A stretch of DNA of 64,000 bases from Bacteroidaceae bacterium (GTDB taxonomy: Bacteria > Bacteroidota > Bacteroidia > Bacteroidales > Bacteroidaceae), in NCBI GenBank assembly GCA_016284045.1, contig JAEEOB010000053.1:1-64000 (forward strand), given 5' to 3'. A program made the position numbers and the translations under genes. Numbering within the stretch: position 1 is the stretch's first letter; every line of letters begins with the position of its first letter. The notes beneath the pieces are model-generated. The model did no database searches and was not told the DNA's origin. It saw only the letters and a list, made by a program, of their open reading frames with translations. This document shows positions 47,996 through 58,067 of this stretch, one piece after another.

Positions 47996-50900
47996 ATGAA
48001 AAAACTTTTTACTTTTTTCGCATTGATGGGATTGACATCTGCTTCCATCTTTGCACAAAGTGATTGGACACCCGGACAGGATATCTCCGACCAGCTCGAG
48101 TGGCAAGGGTATGACTGTCAGGAAAGAAATCAGGCATGGGTTGGTGGTGCCAATACTGGCTTCGCCTTTGACTGGCATGCTTATGAAATGTTCAATCAGC
48201 CTAAGGGGGCAGAGGTCTATCAGATTTTCTTCTTGCCCGCAGGTTATTATCAATTTACTTGTCAAGGATTCTACAGAGCTGATTATCAAGGCCCATATTG
48301 GAATGGAAATGAGGTTATCAATGCTGTGATTTTTGGAGAGTCTGTTGAATTGGACGAGGACATGAACGTTACACAGGTCACTCGTTCTGCATCAGAAAAA
48401 TTGGTTAGTATTGCATCAAGTGAAAGAACCGAAGGACGTCTGTATGAGAATACTGACTGGTCGAATGACGTCAGCTACACACATGATGGAACTACCTATT
48501 ATGTGCCTAACTGTATGCAGGGTACTGACCAGTATTTCCAGGCGGGGTATTATGAAGGAAACTCCGTTAAAGTTATCCAGGCTAACGATGGATATGTGAA
48601 AATCGGTATCAGAAAAACAGCTGCTGTGGCTAATGACTGGTGTATCTTCTCTAATTTCAAGGCTAAATTCATCAGTGAGATGACGGATGAGCTTTTGGTC
48701 GAGCTTGCTCGCGACAAGTATAACGATCAGCTCAATCTGGCTGATGAGTTCCGTGAGACACTTGCTGAGGCTGACTACTCTTCCTTGCTTTACTATTATG
48801 AGAATGAATTTGCTGCCATTGACGATGCTTCATCCGGATTCACAAGTGGTGAGCAGTTCGACGTGGCTACACAGCAGCTTGCTGATCTTATTGCGGAATA
48901 CAAGGTGTATCTTGACAACGCAAAGGCTCTTTCAAAACTCATTGCTGAGTGCGATGAATTAGCAGAATCTGCTTATCCGGGACTGCCAGAATTCCAGACT
49001 GCTATCACTGCGGCTAAGCAGGTGGAGGCAGATGAGTTTGGCGATGACAACACGGGTGTTTACACCAAATCAGGTGAGGACTATGGAAAAGCCTTGGCTG
49101 CACTCAAACAGGCAAAGACTGACTATCTCCTGACAAAACCTAACGAAGACGGTATCTACGACCTTTCTAATCTTATCGCATTCCCCTTCTTCTGCCAGCC
49201 GGAATACAATCCTATTTGGAATGAGGAGCTTGGCAGATGGGAGCCGCAGGATCGTGTGCTGAATGGTGAGAACGGACTGCAAGGATGGGCTGACCTCGGT
49301 GAGTCAGGCGATGGTGACAATAAAACCTACCAGACCACCACACGTATCCCAATCGGTAAGGGAGTGACTATCGGTCAGGATCCTACGGTTATCAACGAAT
49401 GGTATCAGGTGAATACAGGCGGATATGAGCCTTACTGGAACCACAAACTGTCAAGTGCAAAGCAGTGGTCTATGCCGGGTAGTGAGCGTGAAATCGCACA
49501 GAACCTTGTTGGATTGCAGAGTGGTTACTACAGCATCAAGGGATGCGGTATCACTTGGTCCAACGACTGGGCTAACGACTGTAAGATGGGTATCAGAATT
49601 CAGTCGGGAGATCAGATCGCTCAATCTCAGGAGGAAACTCGTCTCTCAGGATGGTGGAACTATTCTCTTGACGACTGGACTTATTATTCAACAGACATGA
49701 TTCAGGTGACCGACGGAACTGCTCGCGTGGCTTTTTTCGCCAACGGATTCAGCTCTTTCACCGGTATGCAGCTCTTATACTATGGCGAGAATCCTGACTT
49801 CTCCAATATGGCACAGAAGAAAATCGACGAAATTGAAATCAGCCTTGAAGAACTCATGCTTGAGGGTGACAAAACGGCTGTGAAGAATATGCTCAACGGT
49901 ATCAAGATGCCGCTGCAGGGATATGAGGCATACGCTGCTGCGCTGAAGACTATTAATGAGGCACAGGATTATATCAGCCAGGCTAACGGATATCTCAATA
50001 GCCACGATGTGACTTCCATGTTCTCTGAATACCAGGCTAATTTTGAACCGGACTCCAACCCGTATCAGTATCTTGATGAGGCTGTGAACCATACTTTCGA
50101 CCTCTACAATGATCCGGATGCCACCTATAAGGATGTGATGACTTGTGTTGACGAATATAATGAATATGTGAAATATACCGGTATGGTGGACACCTATTCA
50201 ACTGTCAACAGCGATGAACTTAAGGCTAAGATTCAGGAACAGGCTCAGAGTCTTATCAGCGAATATGCTAATGTGGATAAACTCGTGGAATTTGAGAAAG
50301 AACTTGCGGTTTATTACAACAAGGCTGTTATGGCTGACCTCGGCATGGACCAGGCTTCTGAGGAAAATCCTGTGGATGTGTCAGTACTCATCGTTAACCC
50401 TTCATTCACAGAGGGGCAGAAAGGATGGACTGGTAACTTCACAACAGACAACACACTCCAGAACTCTGAGGCTTACAACACCAACTTCAGAATCGAACAG
50501 ACTCTCTATTCCCTCCCGGCTGGTAAATATACTGTGAAAGTGAAGTCATTCTACCGTGATGGTGGATTCAACGAAGCTTACGACCATGTATGGTTCCAGG
50601 AGGATGGATTCGTGCCTAACGTGAAGTTCTTCGCTAACAAGAAGACTGTCGATGTGGTTTCTCTCTGCAATTGGGATGCCATCTTCACAGAAAGATCTTT
50701 CACTCAATATACATTCGACGCTGTTAATCCTAATGCTGAACTCGGTGAGGAACACCAGACGCTCAACGCATGGATGGAAGAGAATATTGATGTGGATGAA
50801 GACGGCAACGTCACCTACAGTGTTGTTTCTTTAAAAGAGCAGTTCGACGCTGACGGAAACGTGTCTGCTGTAGATGCTGGCGATGCTTGGATTTACGACT

Positions 50901-51298
50901 CATGGTATGATGACATTGACGAGAGGTACTTCTTCCCGAACTCTATGAGAGGTGCTGCTGCAAGAATGGCAAACGACAACGATGCTTACCTCAATGAGGT
51001 GACTGTCAATGTCAAGGAAGGCGGAAGCATCAACTTCGGTCTTTACAAGAACACAACTATCGGTAACGACTGGTGTATATTCGATGACTTCCAGCTCTTC
51101 TACCTCGGACCGGTGGATGCGATACCATGCGATGTCAACGAAGATGGTGTGGTGAATATCTCTGACGTTGTGGCGGTTATTAACCAGATGGCTGGTACCA
51201 TGACTTATCAGTATGCTGATGTCAACGACGACGGTGTGGTGAATATCTCCGATGTTGTCGCTGTTATCAACCAGATGGCGCAAGGTTCAGGTGAGTAA
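47996..51298 (+). CDS. Secreted multi-domain CBM-like protein with dockerin-like C-terminus
   Basis: 1100 aa with signal peptide MKKLFTFFALMGLTSASIFAQ. Two related beta-sandwich-like modules lie near the ends (about 25-240 and 795-1040; both contain LPAG-Y, G(F/Y)YRD/ADY-like, NSMRGA or NCMQGT and NDWCIF(D/S)(D/N)F segments). A third beta domain lies near 400-600, and helical spacers separate them. The C-terminus has two EF-hand-like repeats 29 residues apart (1046-1066 and 1075-1095, each DVN-DGVVNISDVVAVINQM) resembling a type I dockerin. No catalytic residues and no T9SS CTD were recognised. A glycan-binding or surface-assembly role is inference. It is divergent from the HTCS and ends at a clear terminator. 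Confidence 0.82.
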   Translation: MKKLFTFFALMGLTSASIFAQSDWTPGQDISDQLEWQGYDCQERNQAWVGGANTGFAFDWHAYEMFNQPKGAEVYQIFFLPAGYYQFTCQGFYRADYQGPYWNGNEVINAVIFGESVELDEDMNVTQVTRSASEKLVSIASSERTEGRLYENTDWSNDVSYTHDGTTYYVPNCMQGTDQYFQAGYYEGNSVKVIQANDGYVKIGIRKTAAVANDWCIFSNFKAKFISEMTDELLVELARDKYNDQLNLADEFRETLAEADYSSLLYYYENEFAAIDDASSGFTSGEQFDVATQQLADLIAEYKVYLDNAKALSKLIAECDELAESAYPGLPEFQTAITAAKQVEADEFGDDNTGVYTKSGEDYGKALAALKQAKTDYLLTKPNEDGIYDLSNLIAFPFFCQPEYNPIWNEELGRWEPQDRVLNGENGLQGWADLGESGDGDNKTYQTTTRIPIGKGVTIGQDPTVINEWYQVNTGGYEPYWNHKLSSAKQWSMPGSEREIAQNLVGLQSGYYSIKGCGITWSNDWANDCKMGIRIQSGDQIAQSQEETRLSGWWNYSLDDWTYYSTDMIQVTDGTARVAFFANGFSSFTGMQLLYYGENPDFSNMAQKKIDEIEISLEELMLEGDKTAVKNMLNGIKMPLQGYEAYAAALKTINEAQDYISQANGYLNSHDVTSMFSEYQANFEPDSNPYQYLDEAVNHTFDLYNDPDATYKDVMTCVDEYNEYVKYTGMVDTYSTVNSDELKAKIQEQAQSLISEYANVDKLVEFEKELAVYYNKAVMADLGMDQASEENPVDVSVLIVNPSFTEGQKGWTGNFTTDNTLQNSEAYNTNFRIEQTLYSLPAGKYTVKVKSFYRDGGFNEAYDHVWFQEDGFVPNVKFFANKKTVDVVSLCNWDAIFTERSFTQYTFDAVNPNAELGEEHQTLNAWMEENIDVDEDGNVTYSVVSLKEQFDADGNVSAVDAGDAWIYDSWYDDIDERYFFPNSMRGAAARMANDNDAYLNEVTVNVKEGGSINFGLYKNTTIGNDWCIFDDFQLFYLGPVDAIPCDVNEDGVVNISDVVAVINQMAGTMTYQYADVNDDGVVNISDVVAVINQMAQGSGE

Positions 51299-51323
51299 TC
51301 ATTACTCAATCATAACTACATAA

Positions 51324-51356
51324 AGAGGTGGACGTATCAAACGTCCACCTCTTTTT
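51324..51356 (+). terminator. Intrinsic terminator
   Basis: AGAGGTGGACGT (51324-51335) and ACGTCCACCTCT (51341-51352) form a perfect 12-bp stem followed by a T run to 51356, 25 bp after the stop of the dockerin-like gene. Confidence 0.9.
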
Positions 51357-51541
51357 GAATTATGGATTATGAATTTTGAATTATGAATTTTGGATTATGA
51401 ATTTTGGATTATGAATTGTTATTTAAAGATAGTCCTCATTCTTTTCATGCTCAAAAGTAAATAAACTATTCGCTATTCACTTCTCACTATTCACTTCTCA
51501 CTATTCACTATTCGCTTTTCACTATTCACTTTTCACTATTC
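51357..51541. repeat. Intergenic repeats: GAATTTTGGATTAT units and TTCACTATTCAC array
   Basis: From 51359 to 51418 there are four to five copies of a 14-16 bp unit containing TATGAATTTTG. From 51456 to 51540 the AAGTAAATAAAC plus TTCAC(T)ATTCAC array recurs; it reaches to the stop codon of the minus-strand protease gene. Its copies elsewhere lie before start codons, so it is not tied to one position. Confidence 0.7.
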
Positions 51542-52939
51542 CAGTGTCTTGCTGAAATCCGGTATCCCATAGCCGAATACATTGTCGGGATGCTCATATC
51601 GGTCGCCAAGACGGTGAATATGGTCGATTACTTCGATGGCTGTCAGTGTCGGATGCGCTTGCCAGTAGCACGCAACAACGCCACAGAGTATAGGAGATGC
51701 GAACGAAGTGCCGTTGGCAACTGTAAGGCTTCCGTAGCTGCCCATCAGGGAGCAGTTCTCACCCTGGGCACAGATATCAGGCTTGATACGTCCGTCAGCA
51801 CTGTGACCTACTGATGAGAAGTTTGTGTTCATTCCTTTGGGAGTCAAAGCACCCACAGCAAGGATATGGTCCGCATCAGCGGGAACACCGATTCGCTTCC
51901 ATTGACTGTTGCCGGAATTACCAGCACTGTTGCATACAATCATGCCTTTGGAAGCCGCCATGGAGGCGGAGCGGGAGTTGATATGGGTCTGACCGTCTTG
52001 CTCCCAGTATTCCACATTGTCTAATGGATTGTCAAAAGTCGTGTAACCTAACGATGAGTTGATTAAATCTGCTCCTACACTGTCGGCATATTCGATAGCT
52101 GCACACCAGTTGTCCTCCTCAACTAGTTGCTCCGTATCACTGTCTTCGCTTCGAAGCAGATAGAACGACGCACCGGGAGCGGTTCCAACCATGTAATGGG
52201 GCTGATTCATCGCGATGCAAGACAACACCATCATTCCGTGACGCTCATAGTCATAAACACTTCCTTCACCACCGGCGAAGTCTTTGGTCCCTAATATACG
52301 GACATCCGACAGCATCGGGATAATATCAGCGTTTTGAAAGCCTCCGTCGATTATAGCGATAGTCATGCCTTCACCATGGTAGCCTTGGGAATGAAGGGCA
52401 TCACCGTGAATCTGTCGGATTTGATTCTCCCCTCGGCCGTAATAACCCAGACCTGGCAAGCTGTCGCCAGGAGCAGGCGATTTTGCAATCATTTGCTTGC
52501 GGTCTCTCTGTAAGGGACGGGGAGCGCGCTCATAACTTCCAACCTTGCGGACTTTTTCAACAAACGACAACGAGGAGATGTCATTCATCTGTGTGGTGTC
52601 TGTTGTCTGAACCAGTACCGTATTGTTCCATTTGCTTGTGTGAAGTATCTGAACTCCTGCTTTCTGGAGTTTCTTCAGATATTTCTTGCTCACAGGCAGG
52701 TCACTCTCATCAACGCTCAGACCTTGACGACGACGGCGATCAAGCGATTTCAACGACAGAAATTCCTCTGGCTTTTTCACCGAATAGCCGCATCCTTCTT
52801 TGTCTTTGAGGCTCACACGGTATTTATAATAAGGTGTAAAAACCACGCTGTCGCTCTCTCCTGACAATGCTTCTTGGCCACACAGATTCAATGGTAATGC
52901 CAATACCGATAATTGTACTAAATATTTACTTAGTTTCAT
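51536..52939 (-). CDS. Secreted subtilisin-family (S8) serine protease
   Basis: 467 aa with signal peptide MKLSKYLVQLSVLALPLNLCG. A propeptide-like N-terminal part (about 30-150) precedes an S8 catalytic domain with Asp in AIIDGGF, His in YERHGMMV, the oxyanion Asn in CNSAGNSG and Ser in GTSFASP. There is no CTD, so it may act in the periplasm or be released otherwise. It lies 107 bp after the outer-membrane efflux gene on the same strand, but repeats separate them and a functional link is not evident. Confidence 0.9.
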   Translation of the reverse strand: MKLSKYLVQLSVLALPLNLCGQEALSGESDSVVFTPYYKYRVSLKDKEGCGYSVKKPEEFLSLKSLDRRRRQGLSVDESDLPVSKKYLKKLQKAGVQILHTSKWNNTVLVQTTDTTQMNDISSLSFVEKVRKVGSYERAPRPLQRDRKQMIAKSPAPGDSLPGLGYYGRGENQIRQIHGDALHSQGYHGEGMTIAIIDGGFQNADIIPMLSDVRILGTKDFAGGEGSVYDYERHGMMVLSCIAMNQPHYMVGTAPGASFYLLRSEDSDTEQLVEEDNWCAAIEYADSVGADLINSSLGYTTFDNPLDNVEYWEQDGQTHINSRSASMAASKGMIVCNSAGNSGNSQWKRIGVPADADHILAVGALTPKGMNTNFSSVGHSADGRIKPDICAQGENCSLMGSYGSLTVANGTSFASPILCGVVACYWQAHPTLTAIEVIDHIHRLGDRYEHPDNVFGYGIPDFSKTLE

Positions 52940-52981
52940 GACTCTTTTATGATAGTTTGATTTTTGGCTCTTCGGTTTGTT

Positions 52982-53040
52982 TTGTTGTCAATGCAACCTC
53001 TTTTATGGGCTGTTCGGTACGTTGCGTTATCAACGCAACC
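52982..53040. repeat. Duplicated GTTG.CAA.GCAACCTC element with hairpin
   Basis: Two similar units (GTTGTCAATGCAACCTC and GTTATCAACGCAACCTC, about 39 bp apart) lie between the protease and efflux genes. The second contains GTTGCGTT (53021-53028) pairing with AACGCAAC (53032-53039). It may act as a transcription terminator for the efflux operon but has no T tail. Confidence 0.55.
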
Positions 53041-53045
53041 TCCTT

Positions 53046-54461
53046 TTATCTTAATTGACCCGTTGCCTTCAGCAGTTTCGTATAAGCCAAAAACAGCTGA
53101 CAACGAGCCTCTACAAGCGTAGCGGCGGATTCACGCCATAAAGCTTGCGCATCGAAATAGTCGGAAAGCAATTCCATACCATTGTCGTAAGCCGATATCG
53201 ACACACGCAGGTTCTCGCTTGCCTGCTCGTAGCTCTTCTTTGCTATTGCCACTTCCTTCTCACATTCTTCCAGTGTTGTGCGGCATAATGCAATTTCCAA
53301 CTCCATCAGCTCGGTTTTCTCGCTCAGTTCAATCGCGGCTAGCTGAGCTTTGGCTTTGGCTGAACGGACTTTGTTGCTTCCCTCACCAAATGTATATAAC
53401 GGAACTTTCACCAAAACGCCCACAGAACCGCTGCCGTTGTCAATAAACTTCTTGCCGGCTAGCTCACCACCGTTTGCATACATCACACTGCCGAACAATG
53501 CCACATTGGGAAGATAGTCACTACGGGTCAGCTTTACTTCTTGCTCGGCCAATGCCACTTTCTTCTCAAGTAAGGTGTATTCCGGGCGGTATTCCACACC
53601 GCCTGTATGCTTCGGTGTCAGACGGTCCTTGTTGGCGGTTTCGGTCTCTATGTCGATTGAGGATGCCTCGGTCAATGGCAAACCCGTCAGATGACACAGA
53701 TTCATACGCGCTAACAGGAAGCCGTTCTCTGCTTTCTGATGACCTAATTCTGCCTCGTTTTTCTTCACCTGGACTTTCATCAGGTCGTTGCGAAGGCGAA
53801 GGCCATGACGAACGGCGCTCTCCACCGTGCGCTCTAACTCCTCAAGCATTGTATAATAGCTTTCTGCCACGATTACAAGCTCTTTAGCACGGACTGCCTG
53901 CATATAAGCTTCATCAACTTTCACAATCACCTCGTCCTCTGAAAGTCGGATGTTCACGCTTGCCATCTCACGGCCTATCTCTGCCATATTGATGGCTGAG
54001 GTGATTTTGCCGCCTGTGTAAATCGGCTGCATTACTTGGAGTCCGCCTATCAGCATGTTCTTCATCTTGAACTTCATCTCGATGTCGGGGAAGTAGGCAT
54101 ATTCATTCATCGTATAAGACCCGTCAGGATTCACAGTTACATTAGGAACATACTGACCGGCTGCAGGATTATAAACATATATCGGAAGATTTCCCCCTGA
54201 GATGCCGAACTTACTGTTCGCTGTTGAATAAAAATCTGTGGCAATAAGGTTTATACGGGGAAAACGGTTACTTTTGTATGCTTCAAGGTCATAACCGGTC
54301 TGTTCAAACAATAGCTTTGATTGATTTATCTGCTTGTTGTAGCTTAATGCCAGTTCTTGGGCATTCGACAAGGGAAGAATCTTGCCTTTGTAAGACGGAG
54401 TTTGACAAACACCACTGATTGTGCTAAACAAACAGATAAGTAGAATTATAAATCGTACCAT
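53046..54461 (-). CDS. TolC-like outer-membrane efflux protein
   Basis: 471 aa from the ATG at 54461, where a signal peptide begins (MVRFIILLICLFSTISGVCQ). The frame is open to 54578, but that extension overlaps the RND gene and reads as noise. The protein has two outer-membrane efflux protein (OEP) repeats rich in long helices and coiled coil (LSEDEVIVKVDEAYMQAV; ALAEQEVKLTRSDYLPNVALFG; ENLRVSISAYDNGM). It is the last gene of an MFP-RND-OMF operon and forms the outer-membrane channel of the pump. Confidence 0.92.
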   Translation of the reverse strand: MVRFIILLICLFSTISGVCQTPSYKGKILPLSNAQELALSYNKQINQSKLLFEQTGYDLEAYKSNRFPRINLIATDFYSTANSKFGISGGNLPIYVYNPAAGQYVPNVTVNPDGSYTMNEYAYFPDIEMKFKMKNMLIGGLQVMQPIYTGGKITSAINMAEIGREMASVNIRLSEDEVIVKVDEAYMQAVRAKELVIVAESYYTMLEELERTVESAVRHGLRLRNDLMKVQVKKNEAELGHQKAENGFLLARMNLCHLTGLPLTEASSIDIETETANKDRLTPKHTGGVEYRPEYTLLEKKVALAEQEVKLTRSDYLPNVALFGSVMYANGGELAGKKFIDNGSGSVGVLVKVPLYTFGEGSNKVRSAKAKAQLAAIELSEKTELMELEIALCRTTLEECEKEVAIAKKSYEQASENLRVSISAYDNGMELLSDYFDAQALWRESAATLVEARCQLFLAYTKLLKATGQLR

Positions 54462-54574
54462 TTCAATAATGTTCTTTTGTGAAGTAAAACTAAGTAATAA
54501 CTTGGTATAATTGAAGATGAAATCCGGTTGAGGACATGGACAGTTTCCTTGAGCAGAACATACGTCTCGTCTTC

Positions 54575-57500
54575 TCATTCCTTTACTTCTTCTTCTTCAA
54601 TCTGCTCATACAACTCATCTATCTCTTTATCCTGAGATTTCAAACCAAAGAATGTGGCATAAAGTATAGGAATGAATATCAGTGTGATAATTGTTCCCAT
54701 AAACAGGCCGCCCATAATGGTAACGGCTAATGATCCGAATAGCGCGTCGGGTATCAATGGAATCATACCTAAAATCGTTGTCAGCGATGCCATCATCACA
54801 GGACGAAGACGGCTCTTTGAACTTTCTATGACTGCATGGAGTGGGGTCACACCATTCTTAATCAAAAGATTGATTTCATCCATCAGTACAATGCCGTTCT
54901 TAATCATCATGCCAATAAGGCCGAGTACTCCGATGATGGCTACAAAGCCGAAGGGTTTTCCGGTCAGTAGGATGGTTGGTATGACACCTATCACAATCAG
55001 TGGTACGCAGCAGAAGATGATAAGGGGTTTCTTATAGTCCTTAAACAAGATAATCAGTATTATGATCATCAGAAGGATGGCAAGAGGGAAGTTGGCGAAC
55101 AAATATTTCATGGAGTCGTCGCTAGCACGTTTCTCGCCTTCCCATGACAGGCTGTAGCCGGCGGGAAGCTCTATGGCTTCAATTTTCTTGGCTATGTCTT
55201 GACGGGCGGCTTCGGTACCAACACCGGGTACTGGGGAACACTGGGCACGGATGGAACGCTGACCATTATAACGCATCACTACAGGTTCCTCCCATACGAT
55301 GTCAATGCCTTTGGCTACCTGACGAAGAGGAGTGCTCTGTGTCAGTGCCTCTATCAGCTCGTCTTTCCTTAGTGTGCCAGTTATCAGCTTTTGGACCATG
55401 CTACGGTTAATTACCTTATGAAGGTTGGGAATCAGACCGAAAACCACGATGTTCTCAAGGCGGCTGATGTCGTTTCCGTCGTTATCGGTACATTTCAGAT
55501 AGATGCTCTTTTTGTTGATTCCATCATAGAACGTGCCGATGGGGATGCCGCCGGTATAGGCCATGACCGACATGGCTACGTCTGAACGGCTCAAACCGCT
55601 GATGCGGGCATTCGACTGGTCGTATTTGATGTTCAGAACGGGAACTTGAGGACTCCAGTCTGAGGTCGGAAGATAGCAACTCTTGCTGTTGCGGATGATG
55701 CTCAGTGCGGAGTCGCATAGCACATGAAGCACTGAAGGGTCGGGACCATGGAAACAGGCTTCTATCGGATATTTCTTGAACATCAGGTTGTAACGCTTGA
55801 ACTTGATGTAGGCATCCGGATAGAGTTGGTTAAGCATAGTCTGAAGGCTGTCCATCTCGCTGACAAGAGTAGTTGGACTTGTGAAATCGATAATCAACTC
55901 ACCATACGACAAGGATGGTGTGGCAATACTGCGGACAAGGTTGTAACGGCTTGGCGTTCCGCCGATGCTACGGGTGATGTGGGTGATGTTTTTGTTCTTT
56001 TTCAGCAATGCCTCAATTTCTGTCAGGTCTTTGTTCACCTGAGTTGAATTCACGCCTTCAGGAAGTTTATACTCCATATACAGTTGGTCGTATTCCATGT
56101 CGGGGAAGAAGGCCTGGTTAAGATATTGATATGCCCAGGCACATAGACCTAACAGGCCGATGGCAATACAGATGGCTATATAGCGGAAGCGGATGCCGGT
56201 ACGGAGTATTTTCTCTAACAGACGGTAGGTGAAACCATGATAGGGATTTGATGGAGTAGATGGCTGGGAATTGTCTTTGGATGTCTCATCTGGAGTGGAA
56301 TTATCTGTAGATGAGATTTCTTGGGACGATTCTGATGTCTCTGTATCTGATGATTCGGTGACGTTTTCTTTGAATGATTTAAGGTGACGTTTTGCTGCTT
56401 TGCGGTCTTTGGCTGCCTGCTCTTCTTCAGGGCTTCTCAGCATTCGGTCCGACATCAGGGGAACATGAATCAAGGCAAGAATCCAGGATAACAGCAATGA
56501 GACGGCTATCACTATGAACAGGTCACGGACATATACGCCGGCACTGTCAGGACTCAGGAATATGGGCCAGAACGCCAATATCGCTATCAGGGTGGCTCCT
56601 AAGAGAGGCATACTCGTCTTGCGGCCGATATTACATAGAGCTTCGCGTTTGGGCATACCATTATGCATGTCGATAAGGATGCCGTCAACTATCACTATGG
56701 CATTATCCACCAGCATTCCCATTGCGATGATAAATGCACCGAGAGATACGCGCTGAAGAGTACCGTCAAAACCTTTCAGCACTAGTAGAGAACCTAATAC
56801 AATTGTCAGAAGGCTGATACCTATAATCAATCCCGATTTGAAGCCCATCGTGAATATCAGCACAATAATCACAATCAGAACTGACTCGGCTAGGTTGACT
56901 AAGAATGTGGAAATTGCATTGTTCACTCGCTCTGGTTGGTTGAACACCTTCTCGAATTTCACGCCTACGGGCATACGGGACTGAAGGTCTTTTATTACAG
57001 CGTCAACTTGCTTGCCTACTTGAACTACGTCGTAACTTCCGATGCAGGCGATGGAGATGCCTAAAGAGGGGTTACCGTCACGGAACATCTCATTGCGAGT
57101 CGGTTTCACGTAGTCCTTATACACTTTTGCGATATCATGGATGCGAAGCTGCTCTTCATCATGGCCTTGAATCAGCATCATGCTGATGTCATCCACGGTC
57201 TTGAACTTGTCGTCAACACGGATGCGGATACGGTTGTCGCCATTGTTGAAATAACCGCTGTAGGCGGTCTTGTTTTGGTTGTTCAACGTCTGAATCACCT
57301 CGGTGGGCATTACACCTAAGTTTGCCATCTTCTCTTGATGCATGTCCACATAGATACACTCTTCTTTCACACCATAGATGTCACAACGGGCTACGCCTCC
57401 TATGTCACTGATATTACGCTTGGCAAGCTCTGCATAGTCCGACATCTCTATATTGCTCAGACCATCACCTGTCAGACAATAGAACATTCCATACACATCA

Positions 57501-57916
57501 CCAAAGTCATCTCGAACTATCGGCTCACTTGCTCCGGAAGGCAACGAATGGGAGGCATTCTCCACCTTACGGCGAAGCATATCCCATTCCTGCTCAACTT
57601 CATCATCGGGCAGTGTCTTTTCTAATTCGACTGTGATGATGCTTAAATCACTCATCGATTGACTCTCTATATTGCTGATCGACCGCATCTCACGGATGCT
57701 TTTCTCTATCTTGTCCGTCACCTCAAGCTCTACCTCATGAGCTGAGGCACCGGGATAGGTCGTCACAACCATTGCTTGCTTCACCTTCAATTCGGGATCC
57801 TCAAGCTTTGGCATCTGACGAAAACTCAACACGCCGCCTATCGACAGGCATAGAATAAAGAAGGTGATGAGCTTGCGGTTATTTAATGCCCAGTTTGAAA
57901 AATCTATCTTTCCCAT
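54575..57916 (-). CDS. RND-family efflux transporter permease (AcrB/HAE-like)
   Basis: 1113 aa with 12 expected membrane segments in two halves. Proton-relay region GMLVDNAIVIVDG near residue 410 has Asp followed by Asn, a pattern common in this RND branch. The start MGKIDFSNWALNNRKLI and the segment RQMPKLEDPELKVKQAMV are typical. The cytoplasmic loop between the two halves (about 492-562) is extended by a Ser/Thr/Glu/Asp-rich low-complexity stretch. The pump works with the MFP (58068-59174) and OMF (53046-54461) products to export compounds across both membranes. Substrate unknown; bile salts, drugs or other amphiphiles are possible. Confidence 0.93.
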   Translation of the reverse strand: MGKIDFSNWALNNRKLITFFILCLSIGGVLSFRQMPKLEDPELKVKQAMVVTTYPGASAHEVELEVTDKIEKSIREMRSISNIESQSMSDLSIITVELEKTLPDDEVEQEWDMLRRKVENASHSLPSGASEPIVRDDFGDVYGMFYCLTGDGLSNIEMSDYAELAKRNISDIGGVARCDIYGVKEECIYVDMHQEKMANLGVMPTEVIQTLNNQNKTAYSGYFNNGDNRIRIRVDDKFKTVDDISMMLIQGHDEEQLRIHDIAKVYKDYVKPTRNEMFRDGNPSLGISIACIGSYDVVQVGKQVDAVIKDLQSRMPVGVKFEKVFNQPERVNNAISTFLVNLAESVLIVIIVLIFTMGFKSGLIIGISLLTIVLGSLLVLKGFDGTLQRVSLGAFIIAMGMLVDNAIVIVDGILIDMHNGMPKREALCNIGRKTSMPLLGATLIAILAFWPIFLSPDSAGVYVRDLFIVIAVSLLLSWILALIHVPLMSDRMLRSPEEEQAAKDRKAAKRHLKSFKENVTESSDTETSESSQEISSTDNSTPDETSKDNSQPSTPSNPYHGFTYRLLEKILRTGIRFRYIAICIAIGLLGLCAWAYQYLNQAFFPDMEYDQLYMEYKLPEGVNSTQVNKDLTEIEALLKKNKNITHITRSIGGTPSRYNLVRSIATPSLSYGELIIDFTSPTTLVSEMDSLQTMLNQLYPDAYIKFKRYNLMFKKYPIEACFHGPDPSVLHVLCDSALSIIRNSKSCYLPTSDWSPQVPVLNIKYDQSNARISGLSRSDVAMSVMAYTGGIPIGTFYDGINKKSIYLKCTDNDGNDISRLENIVVFGLIPNLHKVINRSMVQKLITGTLRKDELIEALTQSTPLRQVAKGIDIVWEEPVVMRYNGQRSIRAQCSPVPGVGTEAARQDIAKKIEAIELPAGYSLSWEGEKRASDDSMKYLFANFPLAILLMIIILIILFKDYKKPLIIFCCVPLIVIGVIPTILLTGKPFGFVAIIGVLGLIGMMIKNGIVLMDEINLLIKNGVTPLHAVIESSKSRLRPVMMASLTTILGMIPLIPDALFGSLAVTIMGGLFMGTIITLIFIPILYATFFGLKSQDKEIDELYEQIEEEEVKE

Positions 57917-58067
57917 TGTTTTTGTGCTCTTTCCTGAATTACAGCATTTTGATTTTTTATGTCATCTTTGCTGTTCTATGGTTATATACAATTCGTAAAG
58001 GAATAAATCGTGAATAATATAAATGTGCAAATAACAAATAAATCGTAAATGTTGAAATCCTAAATCT

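Noticed and set aside
47996..51298. Cellulosome scaffold
   Set aside because: Only a dockerin-like end is present; there is no cohesin and the enzymes carry T9SS-type CTDs instead of dockerins, so a classical cellulosome is not supported.
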